Part shown: piece by piece, positions 35,446 through 44,015 of the stretch | Layout: each line of letters opens with the position of its first letter | How positions within the stretch are numbered: position 1 is the stretch's first letter | Assembly (NCBI GenBank): GCA_010672785.1 | Contig: JAAHFX010000009.1 | Coordinates: forward strand, 276,516-340,515 | Source: Sphaerospermopsis sp. SIO1G1 | Lineage (GTDB): Bacteria; Cyanobacteriota; Cyanobacteriia; Cyanobacteriales; Nostocaceae | Direction: 5' to 3' | DNA: 64,000 bases | Translations under genes and position numbers: made by a program | The notes under the pieces: model-generated | Told to the model about the DNA's origin: nothing | Seen by the model: the letters and a program-made list of their open reading frames with translations, nothing else | Databases searched by the model: none

Positions 35446-35665
35446 ACTAAATGGCATTTTAAACCTGTAATAAGCATGAAAGCAACCTTTTAAGTTTTGC
35501 ATGATCAAGCTTAAAAAAAGCCTAAAGTTGGCATCAATTATGAGCTAGTAATGTCAGAACTACTGGTAGAGGAAATTGATAAATGAGTTTAACAGTTAAT
35601 CAATCTTTCCAGTCCTTAATGAACTCTTTAAATCAGAGAGTTAAGTTATTGTCACCAGTATAAGG

Positions 35666-35805
35666 TGTGAGGGGGTGAGTGGGTGAGTGGGTGAGTGGGT
35701 GAGGGGATGAGGGGGAGAAATTATTACCTATTCCCAGTCACCAATCACCAATCACCAGTCACCATTCACCATTCACCATTCACCAAATTACCAGACAAAT
35801 TGCAA
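35666..35805. repeat. GTGAGTGG and CACCATTCACC short repeats upstream of zwf
   Basis: The 379-bp gap between fbp and zwf holds GGGTGAG-type repeats (35666-35716) and CACCA(T/A)T-type repeats (about 35740-35785). A 26-codon ATG frame at 35584 is not convincing. No transaldolase remnant is visible. Only TCCTATG precedes the zwf start, so the ribosome binding site is weak. Confidence 0.7.
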
Positions 35806-35824
35806 ATCTAAAATCTAAAATCCT

Positions 35825-37354
35825 ATGGTCAATGTGTTAGAAAATCCTTTGCGGGTTGGTTTACAACAACAGGGGATGGCTGAACCCCAAATTATTGTGA
35901 TCTTTGGTGCGTCAGGGGATTTAACCTGGCGTAAACTTGTACCTGCATTATTTAAACTACGTCGAGAAAGACGTATTCCCCCAGAAACAACTATTGTTGG
36001 TGTTGCTCGTCGTGACTGGAGTCATGAATACTTCCGTGAGCAGATGGAAAAAGGAATGCGGGAGGCACATTCTAAAGTTGAATTGGGAGAACTTTGGCAA
36101 GATTTTTCTCAAGGTTTGTTCTATTGTTCTGGAAACATTGACAACCCAGAAAGTTACCAAAAACTGAAAAGTTTCTTGGCTGAACTTGATCCCAAACGGG
36201 GAACAAGAGGAAATCGGATGTTCTACCTTTCTGTTGCTCCCAATTTCTTCCCCGAAGCAATTAAACAACTGGGTACAGCAGGAATGTTAGATGACCCAGA
36301 AAAAAGCCGTCTGGTAATTGAAAAACCTTTTGGTCGTGACCTGGCCTCAGCACAAAATTTAAACCAAGTAGTACAAAAGGTTTGTAAAGAAAATCAAGTT
36401 TACCGCATTGACCACTACTTAGGTAAAGAAACTGTACAAAACCTGCTCGTATTCCGGTTTGCCAATGCCATTTTTGAGCCTTTATGGAATCGGCAATTTG
36501 TAGACCATGTACAAATCACTGTAGCAGAAACTGTGGGTGTAGAAGACCGGGCCGGATATTATGAACAATCCGGTGCTTTGCGGGATATGCTACAAAACCA
36601 CTTGATGCAGTTATATTGTTTAACAGCAATGGAAGCACCCAATTCTATGGATGCTGATAGTATTCGGACAGAAAAAGTAAAAGTATTACAAGCTACTCGT
36701 TTAGCAGATGTTAATAATCTCTCTAATTCTGCCATTCGTGGTCAATACAGTGCAGGTTGGATGAAGGGTGAACCAGTTGTAGGTTATCACCAAGAACCAG
36801 GTGTTGACCCCAATTCCAGCACACCCACCTATGTGGCGATGAAGTTTATTGTTGATAACTGGCGTTGGCAAGGAGTACCTTTTTATCTGCGAACAGGAAA
36901 GCGGATGCCGAAAAAGGTAAGTGAGATTTCTATCCATTTTCGGGAAGTTCCTTCCAGAATGTTTCCTTCTGCGGCCTTGCAAGCAAATGCCAATATTTTG
37001 ACATTACGCATACAGCCGAATGAGGGTATTTCCTTACGGTTTGATGTAAAAATGCCCGGTGGAGATTTCCGTACCCGTTCTGTGGATATGGACTTTACCT
37101 ATGGTTCGTTTGGGATTGAGGCTACTTCTGATGCCTATGATCGCCTGTTTTTAGATTGTATGATGGGCGACCAAACATTATTTACCCGTTCTGATGAGGT
37201 GGAAGCGGCTTGGCGTGTAGTTACACCTGCGCTGTCTGTGTGGGATTTACCTGCTGATCCAGCAACTGTTCCTCAGTATGAAGCAGGTACTTGGGAACCA
37301 GCAGAGGCGGAATTATTAATCAACAAAGACGGCCGTCGTTGGCGCAGACTTTAA
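35825..37354 (+). CDS. zwf: Glucose-6-phosphate 1-dehydrogenase
   Basis: The first step of the oxidative pentose phosphate pathway: oxidises glucose 6-phosphate with NADP+. It supplies reductant in the dark and, in heterocysts, for nitrogen fixation. The 509-residue protein has the dinucleotide motif GASGDLT (28-34), EKPFG (166-170) and the active-site signature RIDHYLGKE (194-202). In cyanobacteria the enzyme is activated by OpcA, encoded next, and inhibited by reduced thioredoxin. Heptamer-like ATTCGTA repeats (37364-37397) fill part of the 106-bp gap to opcA. Confidence 0.98.
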   Translation: MVNVLENPLRVGLQQQGMAEPQIIVIFGASGDLTWRKLVPALFKLRRERRIPPETTIVGVARRDWSHEYFREQMEKGMREAHSKVELGELWQDFSQGLFYCSGNIDNPESYQKLKSFLAELDPKRGTRGNRMFYLSVAPNFFPEAIKQLGTAGMLDDPEKSRLVIEKPFGRDLASAQNLNQVVQKVCKENQVYRIDHYLGKETVQNLLVFRFANAIFEPLWNRQFVDHVQITVAETVGVEDRAGYYEQSGALRDMLQNHLMQLYCLTAMEAPNSMDADSIRTEKVKVLQATRLADVNNLSNSAIRGQYSAGWMKGEPVVGYHQEPGVDPNSSTPTYVAMKFIVDNWRWQGVPFYLRTGKRMPKKVSEISIHFREVPSRMFPSAALQANANILTLRIQPNEGISLRFDVKMPGGDFRTRSVDMDFTYGSFGIEATSDAYDRLFLDCMMGDQTLFTRSDEVEAAWRVVTPALSVWDLPADPATVPQYEAGTWEPAEAELLINKDGRRWRRL

Positions 37355-37460
37355 GTATTTTGGTAATTCGTAATTCGTAATTCGTAATTCGTAATTATTA
37401 ATTACTACCTAATTACCTATTACTTATTACCAATCAACCATTAACTATCAACTTTCAATT

Positions 37461-38831
37461 ATGGTAACTGAAGCTTCTACAGTTTATTCTCTCCAAGCCC
37501 CTAAAGATGTTTGTTTGACTGATATTGAAAATGAACTCGGTCAAATTTGGCAAAGTTACGGTATTCAAGGGGAAGATGGCGGTTTGCCCGCTGCTACTCG
37601 TGCTGCCACTTTTACTTTGGTGGTGTATGAACCAGAGGAAACACAGTATTTGTTGTCTGCAATTGGTTTTTATAGTGGCCCAATTGACGGTATTTTAGGC
37701 CCTCAAACTCAAGCATCTTTGCGGGAATTGCAAAAACAACACGGACTACCAGAAAGTGGTATTCCCACACAGGAAACTGTGACTGTGCTACGGGAAGAGT
37801 ATTTTAAACTCCAGCATAGTGGAGAACATGGTGATAGTCATGGTTCAGCGATGGGTTATACTTACAGCCCTACTAGCCCAACTATTGCCGATGATATCGC
37901 TTTGCGTAACCCGTGCCGAATTATTGCTCTATGTCCAATTGCCGGTGAAGATGAGGGTGTCAAGGCTCAGGTTTCTGCTTATTGCCCAATTCAAAAGCAA
38001 AATTCTAACACTTTGATTTGTTGTGAATACATTACCCTCACAGGTACTGCTGCGGCTTTAGAACGAATTGGGGGAATGATTCCAGCTTTGTTAATTGGTG
38101 GCTTACCTAAGTTTTTATGGTGGAAGGCTACTCCTGATTCTCAAAACCCTTTGTTTAAGAGGTTGGCGGCAGTTTGTAACAATGTAATTGTTGATTCTTG
38201 TAATTTTAATACTCCTGAAGGTGACTTGTTAACTTTGCAAGATTTGGCTGATACTGGTGTTCCTTTAGCTGATTTGAATTGGCGGCGTTTGTCTGCATGG
38301 CAGGAGTTAACAGCTGAAGCTTATGATGCTCCTCAGCGTCGTGCAGCGTTGAAGGAAGTTGACAGAGTTACTATTGATTATGAAAAGGGTAATGCTGCCC
38401 AGGCTTTATTATATCTGGGTTGGTTAGCTAGTCGTTTGCAATGGCAACCTGTTTCTTATCACAAAGAATCTGGTGATTATGATATTACCAAGATTGTGTT
38501 TTTGGCTGGAGACCAAAGACAAATTGAGACTGAATTGGCAGGTGTTCCAGTAGCTGATATTGGCGAAATTGTTGGTGATTTAATTGCTTTACGTTTGAGT
38601 TCTACTAACACTGAAGCTAATTGTGGCACGGTGATTTGTAGTGAGACTGGCGGTTGTATGCGGATGGAAACTCACGGTGGCGCTCAAGCTGCTGGGTTGT
38701 TTCAACAAGTGAGTTCTCTTGCTGAACAAAAGCCAGAAATTCTGTTAAGTCAGCAGGTACAACGTTGGGGGCGTGAGGCTCTGTTTGAAGAGAGTTTGTC
38801 AGTAATTACTAGTTCTATTAAGTTGAGTTAG
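37461..38831 (+). CDS. opcA: Glucose-6-phosphate dehydrogenase assembly protein
   Basis: An allosteric effector of G6PDH in cyanobacteria, needed for full Zwf activity. It is 456 residues. An unusual element is a peptidoglycan-binding-1-like domain near residues 58-110 (YLLSAIGFYSGPIDGILGPQ, then TQASLRELQKQHGLPESG), which occurs in several cyanobacterial OpcA proteins and probably folds as a small helical module rather than binding the wall. The remainder is the OpcA domain (ALLIGGLPKFLWWKATPDSQ onward). It sits directly downstream of zwf and is followed by two terminators. Confidence 0.96.
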   Translation: MVTEASTVYSLQAPKDVCLTDIENELGQIWQSYGIQGEDGGLPAATRAATFTLVVYEPEETQYLLSAIGFYSGPIDGILGPQTQASLRELQKQHGLPESGIPTQETVTVLREEYFKLQHSGEHGDSHGSAMGYTYSPTSPTIADDIALRNPCRIIALCPIAGEDEGVKAQVSAYCPIQKQNSNTLICCEYITLTGTAAALERIGGMIPALLIGGLPKFLWWKATPDSQNPLFKRLAAVCNNVIVDSCNFNTPEGDLLTLQDLADTGVPLADLNWRRLSAWQELTAEAYDAPQRRAALKEVDRVTIDYEKGNAAQALLYLGWLASRLQWQPVSYHKESGDYDITKIVFLAGDQRQIETELAGVPVADIGEIVGDLIALRLSSTNTEANCGTVICSETGGCMRMETHGGAQAAGLFQQVSSLAEQKPEILLSQQVQRWGREALFEESLSVITSSIKLS

Positions 38832-38858
38832 CTCTCGTTTTATATCTTGTTATCTTGT

Positions 38859-38908
38859 TCCTAGTCTCTGACTAGGAATACTTTTTTTGAGGCTTTGCCT
38901 CTTTTTTT
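38859..38908 (+). terminator. Tandem terminators after opcA
   Basis: Two hairpins stand in series. The first pairs TCCTAGTC (38859-38866) with GACTAGGA (38870-38877) and is followed by ATACTTTTTTT. The second pairs GAGGC (38889-38893) with GCCTC (38897-38901) and is followed by seven T. They close the fbp-zwf-opcA group. Confidence 0.9.
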
Positions 38909-39084
38909 GTATGATTATTTATAGGATTAAGTACCTGATCAAAATTAATTTATAGAACTGTTGTTTGTTGTTATGAGATGCGTTATTGGCAGGCAATATA
39001 TCCACCCCACACAAAATGCCTACACTACAAGAGTGACATTATTATAGTTTATAAACTAATTGAAAACCAAAAACCCTATTTACA

Positions 39085-39187
39085 CCACTTGTCGGTGTCA
39101 TGAGGTATGTCATTGGTGGGCAAGATGCCCACCCCACAGGAGTTTCATGATTATGATTTGTACATCATAGCAACGAACTCTGCTGTA
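39085..39187 (-). repeat. GGTGGGCATCTTG repeat family, copy 1
   Basis: Contains GAGGTATGTCATTGGTGGGC, CCCACCCCACAGGAGTTTCA and ATCATAGCAACGAA in reverse orientation relative to the copies at 41.65 and 61.35 kb. A more degenerate relative lies just before it (about 38970-39035). The rest of the 38909-39197 gap shows no gene. Confidence 0.8.
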
Positions 39188-39197
39188 TAAAAAATAA

Positions 39198-39722
39198 TTA
39201 AGCAGAAACCAATCTTCTCAACGACTCTGCACGACGTTTAGCTATCACATTATTAGGAGAAAATTTCAAAGCTTCCTCATACATTTGTAGTGCCTGAGCA
39301 GTTAGTTTCTTTTTCTCGTAAGCATGACCAAGATTATTTAAAGCTACCACATAATCAGGTTTTAATTTTAATGCTTCTTTGTACTGTCTAATTGCTAAGT
39401 CATATTGTTCTTGAGCAAAATAAACGTATCCCAAACCATTATATATGGGAGAAATTTCTTCCTCTCCTTCTTCTTCAGCCGCTTTAATTGCTTTTTGAAA
39501 TAGAGTTATTGCTTGGCTAAAAACTTTTTTCTCTGAATAAATACTGGCTAATTCGTAATATTCTTGAACTGTACCTTTCTCTTGTGTCAGTTTCTTTTTT
39601 AACCGAGAAAGGGAACTTTCCAACTTACGAGTTTTGAAAATTTGGCGCAAAACTGTTACACCGGCAAACAGGAGTAATGCCACAAAAACGGAAAGATAGA
39701 TTATTGCTAGGTTATTATCCAT
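39198..39722 (-). CDS. ycf37: Ycf37-like TPR protein
   Basis: A 174-residue protein with one N-terminal membrane segment (about residues 5-25, AIIYLSVFVALLLFAGVTVL), a short charged coiled segment, and three tetratricopeptide repeats (about 55-170; ALKLKPDYVVALNNLGHAYE). Size and layout fit Ycf37, a thylakoid protein that helps photosystem I assembly or stability. Many TPR proteins look similar, so the name is tentative. It lies on the same strand as the downstream-numbered rpmI-rplT group but is separated from it by repeats. Confidence 0.65.
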   Translation of the reverse strand: MDNNLAIIYLSVFVALLLFAGVTVLRQIFKTRKLESSLSRLKKKLTQEKGTVQEYYELASIYSEKKVFSQAITLFQKAIKAAEEEGEEEISPIYNGLGYVYFAQEQYDLAIRQYKEALKLKPDYVVALNNLGHAYEKKKLTAQALQMYEEALKFSPNNVIAKRRAESLRRLVSA

Positions 39723-39863
39723 TGGCTACCATTACAAATATTAAATGTTTTTTCTCTCTCTATTTTGTCACTATTCCCAAAGAATTAATTATCAGAATTA
39801 AGAATTAAGAATTAAGAATTAAGAATAATCAATAACTAATTTTTCACCCCAACTCCCCCTCAT

Positions 39864-39986
39864 ATCATGTCCGGTTAAATACTTATCATTAGGGCAGCAG
39901 GGTGCAGGGTGCAGGGCGCAGGGTGAGAAGAGTTTTTGGATTTCTGCACACACAAGTTATATCGCAAGTGATTATGCGGACATGAT
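39864..39986. repeat. ATCATGTCCG inverted-repeat element (MITE-like)
   Basis: Perfect 10-bp ends ATCATGTCCG (39864-39873) and CGGACATGAT (39977-39986), with partial pairing beyond, bound a 123-bp non-coding element. The inside carries GCAGGGTGCAGGG short repeats. No clear target duplication is seen. It lies between the solute-binding protein gene and the ycf37-like gene. Confidence 0.7.
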
Positions 39987-40004
39987 CTCACCCCATCACC
40001 CCAT

Positions 40005-40790
40005 TCACTCCAACCCCCAATACTCACCCCGTTCTTTTAACCACCCTGTAGCGGTGTAACGAGCGATCGCTTCGTTGACTTTTCTCCTCAATTCGTCATA
40101 CTGTAAGCCTTTGGGTGTGGCTACTGATAATGGTTGCGTTGATAATTTTGTGGCTAAGATTTGGTATTCCGGATTTTCTTCCACCCATCCGCTTAATACG
40201 CTAATATCAGCAGCAAAGCCATCTATTTGGTTATTTTCTATCTGCTCTTTTCCCTGAAGATAAGAATTTACTCCGACTAAATCTGCGTTAGGTATAAAAT
40301 ATCTTATGTATCCTATTGTGCTGGAGTTGTTGAGAACTCCTATTTTACGTTGTTTAAAATCTTGGAAGTTTTGAATAGATGTGTTTTTTGTAACTACTGC
40401 CGCTCCATCATAATAGTAGGGAACACTGAAACTAACTATTCTGGAACGTGATTCTGTGGCGGTAATTTGGGCGATCGCTAGATCCACTTGATGGTTAAAA
40501 ACTGCTGGTAAGCGATCGCTATTTAACACTGGTTGAAACTCCACAGCTTCGGCTTTACCCAATAAGTCAGTGGCTAATTTTCTCGCTAAATCAATTTCTA
40601 ACCCTTGTAAATTTCCCTTTTCATCCCGAAAACCCAAAGGCCGCAAATTATCTTTAACCGCTACAGTTAGGTAGCCACGCTGCTGAATTTTTTGCATGGT
40701 TGCAGCAGATGCAACTTCATTTACTCCAGTAAAACACAGGGATAAAATTAATATTAAGGTAGCGGATAATACCAGATGTAAACGATTCAT
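40005..40790 (-). CDS. Extracellular solute-binding protein, family 3
   Basis: A 261-residue periplasmic binding protein of the amino-acid type. A signal peptide is clear (MNRLHLVLSATLILILSLCF, cleavage after about A30). The SBP_bac_3 fold follows: IQQRGYLTVAVKDNLRPLGF, LEIDLARKLATDLLG, DLAIAQITATESRSRIVSFS and the later hinge strand. No permease or ATPase gene is adjacent, so it may work with a transporter encoded elsewhere. Ligand unknown, probably an amino acid. Confidence 0.88.
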   Translation of the reverse strand: MNRLHLVLSATLILILSLCFTGVNEVASAATMQKIQQRGYLTVAVKDNLRPLGFRDEKGNLQGLEIDLARKLATDLLGKAEAVEFQPVLNSDRLPAVFNHQVDLAIAQITATESRSRIVSFSVPYYYDGAAVVTKNTSIQNFQDFKQRKIGVLNNSSTIGYIRYFIPNADLVGVNSYLQGKEQIENNQIDGFAADISVLSGWVEENPEYQILATKLSTQPLSVATPKGLQYDELRRKVNEAIARYTATGWLKERGEYWGLE

Positions 40791-40934
40791 AATTAACCTT
40801 CGTGTTGAGAGAGAAATTGCTTTCTAGCGATAAATTCCCATTAAAAACTCAAACTGTCAAATTTAAACTATTTAATCAGTTGTCAATATGCGAAGGTGCT
40901 AACCGTTACATCTGTTATCAATCCGTTGCCACCA

Positions 40935-41291
40935 TTAACTTTTGACAGAATTGGCCAATTCAGTAACTTTTACAAAGCTGTCAGGATCAAGAACTGCCAA
41001 TTGTGCCAACATTTTACGGTTGAGTTCCACATTAGCTTTTTTCAAGTTACCGATTAACTGACTGTAGCTTAAACCTTGCTGTCTGGAAGCAGCGTTAATA
41101 CGGGCAATCCACAAACGACGAAAATCACGCTTTTTCTTTTTGCGATCGCGGTAAGCACTACGAAGTGCCTTCATTACTTGTTGGTTAGCGGTTCTAAACA
41201 AAGTGGAGTGAGAACCACGGAAACCTTTAGCTAATTTGAGGATTTTATTGCGGCGTTTACGGGCTACATTACCGCGTTTTACACGAGTCAT
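40935..41291 (-). CDS. rplT: 50S ribosomal protein L20
   Basis: A large-subunit assembly protein that binds 23S rRNA and often represses its own operon. The 118-residue sequence has the basic MTRVKRGNVARKRRNKILKL N-terminus and the conserved LWIARINAASRQQGLSYSQL block. It lies 21 bp after rpmI on the same strand, the usual rpmI-rplT pair. infC is not upstream here. Confidence 0.98.
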   Translation of the reverse strand: MTRVKRGNVARKRRNKILKLAKGFRGSHSTLFRTANQQVMKALRSAYRDRKKKKRDFRRLWIARINAASRQQGLSYSQLIGNLKKANVELNRKMLAQLAVLDPDSFVKVTELANSVKS

Positions 41292-41312
41292 CTTTTAGTT
41301 TACCTGGAGGAT

Positions 41313-41510
41313 TTACAAATAGGGAAGCATTAAGCGTACATTTTCTTCGTCACGCTCATGTACAACAGCCATTTTAGAAAGACTTCGTTTCTTGTTAGAA
41401 GACTTATGTTCTAACAAGTGGCTTTTGAAAGGTTTACGACGTACAATTTTACCGCTACCGGTGGCGCGGAATCTTTTCGCCGCTGACTTACGAGTTTTGA
41501 GTTTAGGCAT
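41313..41510 (-). CDS. rpmI: 50S ribosomal protein L35
   Basis: A 65-residue basic ribosomal protein with the diagnostic MPKLKTRKSAAKRFRATGSG start and HLLEHKSSNKKRSL middle. It is the first gene of the rpmI-rplT pair. Upstream are GTGATTG short repeats (41583-41620) and a composite repeat, and no infC gene. Confidence 0.98.
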   Translation of the reverse strand: MPKLKTRKSAAKRFRATGSGKIVRRKPFKSHLLEHKSSNKKRSLSKMAVVHERDEENVRLMLPYL

Positions 41511-41640
41511 AGGATGATTTTTGAATCAACACAATCCCTCATTATATACTAAAAAACCGTAATTAGATTTTGCTGCAAAAAGTGATTGGTGATTGGTGAT
41601 TGGTGATTGGTGATTGGGAATCTTAATTTAATCACTAATT

Positions 41641-41812
41641 AGGAGTTGCTGTGAGGTACAAACCATAATCATGAAACTCTTGTGGGGTGGGCATCTTGTG
41701 TGGGGTGGGCATCTTGTGTGGGGTGGGCATCTTGCCCGCCAGTCATGTACCTCATTACACCGGAAAATGCTGTATATGCCTGACGGTACGCTACGCAGAC
41801 AGCATCCCCTAA
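41641..41812 (+). repeat. Composite repeat: GGTGGGCATCTTG family inside GGGTTGC-type ends
   Basis: The outer parts AGGAGTTGCTG and CAGCATCCCCT, with the 41766-41812 block (TATGCCTGACGGTACGCTAC), match the ends of the GGGTTGC element family. The interior matches the GAGGTAC...GTACCTCA repeat. An 18-bp unit (GTGGGGTGGGCATCTTGT) is triplicated at about 41682-41733. It fills much of the 426-bp gap between rpmI and the secreted triple-repeat gene. Confidence 0.78.
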
Positions 41813-41936
41813 TTAAATTAAGATTCCCACTCTCCCACTCTTCCCCTCTCCCACTCTTCCCCTCATCAGTCACCAGTCACCAATTAAACTACTCGTATTT
41901 CTTACCTGTTTCCTGTTCCCTAAAATTCAGAAAACT

Positions 41937-42962
41937 CTATTTTTTCAATTTTTGAACAACCTTGGGATCTAGAACCAATTGAGAACCAGAACTATCTACA
42001 TGATAAGTCCAAAACTGCCGCTGTACATTAATCACAACTTCCCAACCCTTAATAGGATCATACTGTTGGGTGCAGATTTCCCCAAAATTGAACTGACAGG
42101 AATTACCAAAAGTTTTTTCTACACTCCGCACTACCTTAATACTAACGGTTTCTAAACGAGTACGTTCATAAGCATCACTGAGAATTTTAGCAGTAATTCT
42201 GTTTGGTAATTCACTACCTTGAACAGCTTTAATTTTAGGATCAAGAACTATTTGTGAACCAGTTTTATTCACATGATAAGTCCAAGTTTCTGTTCTCACT
42301 TTTACAGTAACTTTCCAACCTTCTATGGGTTTGTAGATTTTAGTACAAACTTCTCCAAATTTAAACTCACAAGAATTACCAAATGCTTTTTGAGTAGAGC
42401 TAAGTACCGTTATATCTGATCTCTTTAAACCTGCACGTTTAGCCGCATCATTCATCACTCTATTAGCGATCTTTATTGGTAGTCGAGAAACATTGAAAAA
42501 GTTAATTTGCGGATCAATGACAAAATTACCAGCTTGATTAGCGTGATAATTCCAAGACTGTCCTTTCACTTTGACAACTACAACCCAACCCTGAACAGGA
42601 TTAAATTCTTGAGTACAAAATTCACCAAATCTAAACTTACAAAGGTTACTAAAAGTTTGAGGTGTAACTTGATGAATTCTCAAGTCTCTTCTTTTTTCTC
42701 CAGAACGAATAGCAGCATCTCTGAGTATTTTTCCAGTCAGTTGTCTGGGTAAAATATTATTATTTTGGGCTATTTCTATAGCTGTTGATGTAGGAATTTC
42801 TACAGAAATATGATCAGCATCAACATTGACACTGCTAGTTAACAAACCTGTTAAAGTGAGAGTAAAAACAATTGATTTAGATAATTTACGGGGATTTTGT
42901 AGTGGTGATCGCATCATGTTATTTTGCCTATTTTGAATAATATATCTAAACTTATTTACCAT
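41937..42962 (-). CDS. Secreted protein with three ~88-residue cysteine repeats
   Basis: Not a family I recognise. The best start is one of the paired ATGs at 42917/42914 (MMRSPLQNPRKLSKSIVFTL), giving a signal peptide with cleavage after about VNVDA. The mature part is three tandem repeats of about 88 residues. Each has an amphipathic helix (I---I--DA--R), then FGN-C-F-FGE-CT with two conserved Cys, then Y-P--GW-V-V-V------WTYHV and ending VLDPK. The paired Cys would form a disulfide in each repeat. It is probably periplasmic or outer-surface, with unknown function. The gene stands alone among repeats. Confidence 0.75.
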   Translation of the reverse strand: MVNKFRYIIQNRQNNMMRSPLQNPRKLSKSIVFTLTLTGLLTSSVNVDADHISVEIPTSTAIEIAQNNNILPRQLTGKILRDAAIRSGEKRRDLRIHQVTPQTFSNLCKFRFGEFCTQEFNPVQGWVVVVKVKGQSWNYHANQAGNFVIDPQINFFNVSRLPIKIANRVMNDAAKRAGLKRSDITVLSSTQKAFGNSCEFKFGEVCTKIYKPIEGWKVTVKVRTETWTYHVNKTGSQIVLDPKIKAVQGSELPNRITAKILSDAYERTRLETVSIKVVRSVEKTFGNSCQFNFGEICTQQYDPIKGWEVVINVQRQFWTYHVDSSGSQLVLDPKVVQKLKK

Positions 42963-43066
42963 TTTTATGATGATTTTGTTCCCGGTTTGAGATTGATTTT
43001 TTGGGGTGATGATGAAAAGACTTTACAAGTATAGCAATAGACAAGGTATTTCGCCCAATATGTTCA

Positions 43067-43155
43067 GGACTTACGCAAAACTTATTCCAAATACTGTCAT
43101 TGCGACGTAAGGAAGCAATCTCAAAACCTAATATTTCGTGAAAATGGGTAAGTCC
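43067..43155 (+). repeat. GGACTTACGC repeat family, copy at 43.1 kb
   Basis: An 89-bp element with ends GGACTTACGC and a slightly changed GGGTAAGTCC, and the internal CATTGCGACGTAAGGAAGCA core. Two close copies of exactly the same length lie at 57206-57294 and 59653-59741. The rest of the 581-bp gap 42963-43543 shows no gene; an AT-only stretch lies near 43330-43380. Confidence 0.88.
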
Positions 43156-43543
43156 TAATGTTGTAACTGCAAGGGTGAGATTAGCAAAAACCTGAGAGTT
43201 CAGGAGAGTATTATAAATGTGTAAATAGTGATTCAAGGTTTGATATGATTTAACCACGAAGGAAGCAAAAGACACAAAGGTAAGAGTTTGAGAGAGATTT
43301 TTTGTTTTGGAATGTGTCCAAATTCAGTATTTTAAATTTTAAAATTTTTTGAAAGCAAAATATATATATAAATTAGAAGTTATTTATGCACTGTTTATAA
43401 ACTGTAACAACTGCTCATTATTAGCAACTATATTTGGTAGCATGGACATCTTTTTGCTCAAGTGTTAAAATGTTGACAGTTTTACTATCAGGTAAATAAA
43501 AACCTGGAAATTGATCAGTTTATGACTTGAAAGAGGAATATAT

Positions 43544-43996
43544 ATGCAATTATTTTTGAACCGTGAATTCTTGATTAGTACAAGTTTATTTGCTTCTGTA
43601 ATTATTATTCTTATAGCTATTTATATTCTGCTTGGGAACATATCCGCACAAGGTTTTTCATGGAAAGCATCATGGAAACCAATAGTAACAATAGTAGCAG
43701 TCCTAATGTTTATACTGTCCATGATCATTTTTGATTATTCATCCTTAACCCATTTTTCCTATACCGCTAAAATAATTGATAAGGTACGTGAGGAATCATG
43801 TACACGAGATGAAGATGGAACAGAAACTTGTGAACGTACATATACAGTTACTTTATTAGCTGACGATCAAAAATTTTATCAAAGTGTATCCAGGAAAAGA
43901 TTTTATGATCTGCCAACAGATTCCCAAGTATTTTATAGTTACGATGAGGGAAGATTGGGTTTTAAACACAACTCAAAAATTCAACCTATTCAGTAG
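43544..43996 (+). CDS. Two-TM membrane protein of unknown function
   Basis: A 150-residue protein with two membrane segments (about 12-31 and 47-65) and a C-terminal soluble domain rich in charged residues and beta-strand patterns (TYTVTLLADDQKFYQSVSRK). This soluble part resembles DUF3592-type domains that sit between membrane helices in other proteins, but the match is only general. A GAGGAATATATATG site precedes the ATG. It converges with the helicase gene, leaving 19 bp between stops. Confidence 0.7.
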   Translation: MQLFLNREFLISTSLFASVIIILIAIYILLGNISAQGFSWKASWKPIVTIVAVLMFILSMIIFDYSSLTHFSYTAKIIDKVREESCTRDEDGTETCERTYTVTLLADDQKFYQSVSRKRFYDLPTDSQVFYSYDEGRLGFKHNSKIQPIQ

Positions 43997-44015
43997 ATAT
44001 TATATCCAAAAAGAT

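Noticed and set aside
41628..41955. Two overlapping frames (81 and 94 codons) on opposite strands
   Set aside because: Both are readings of the composite repeat with its 18-bp triplication.
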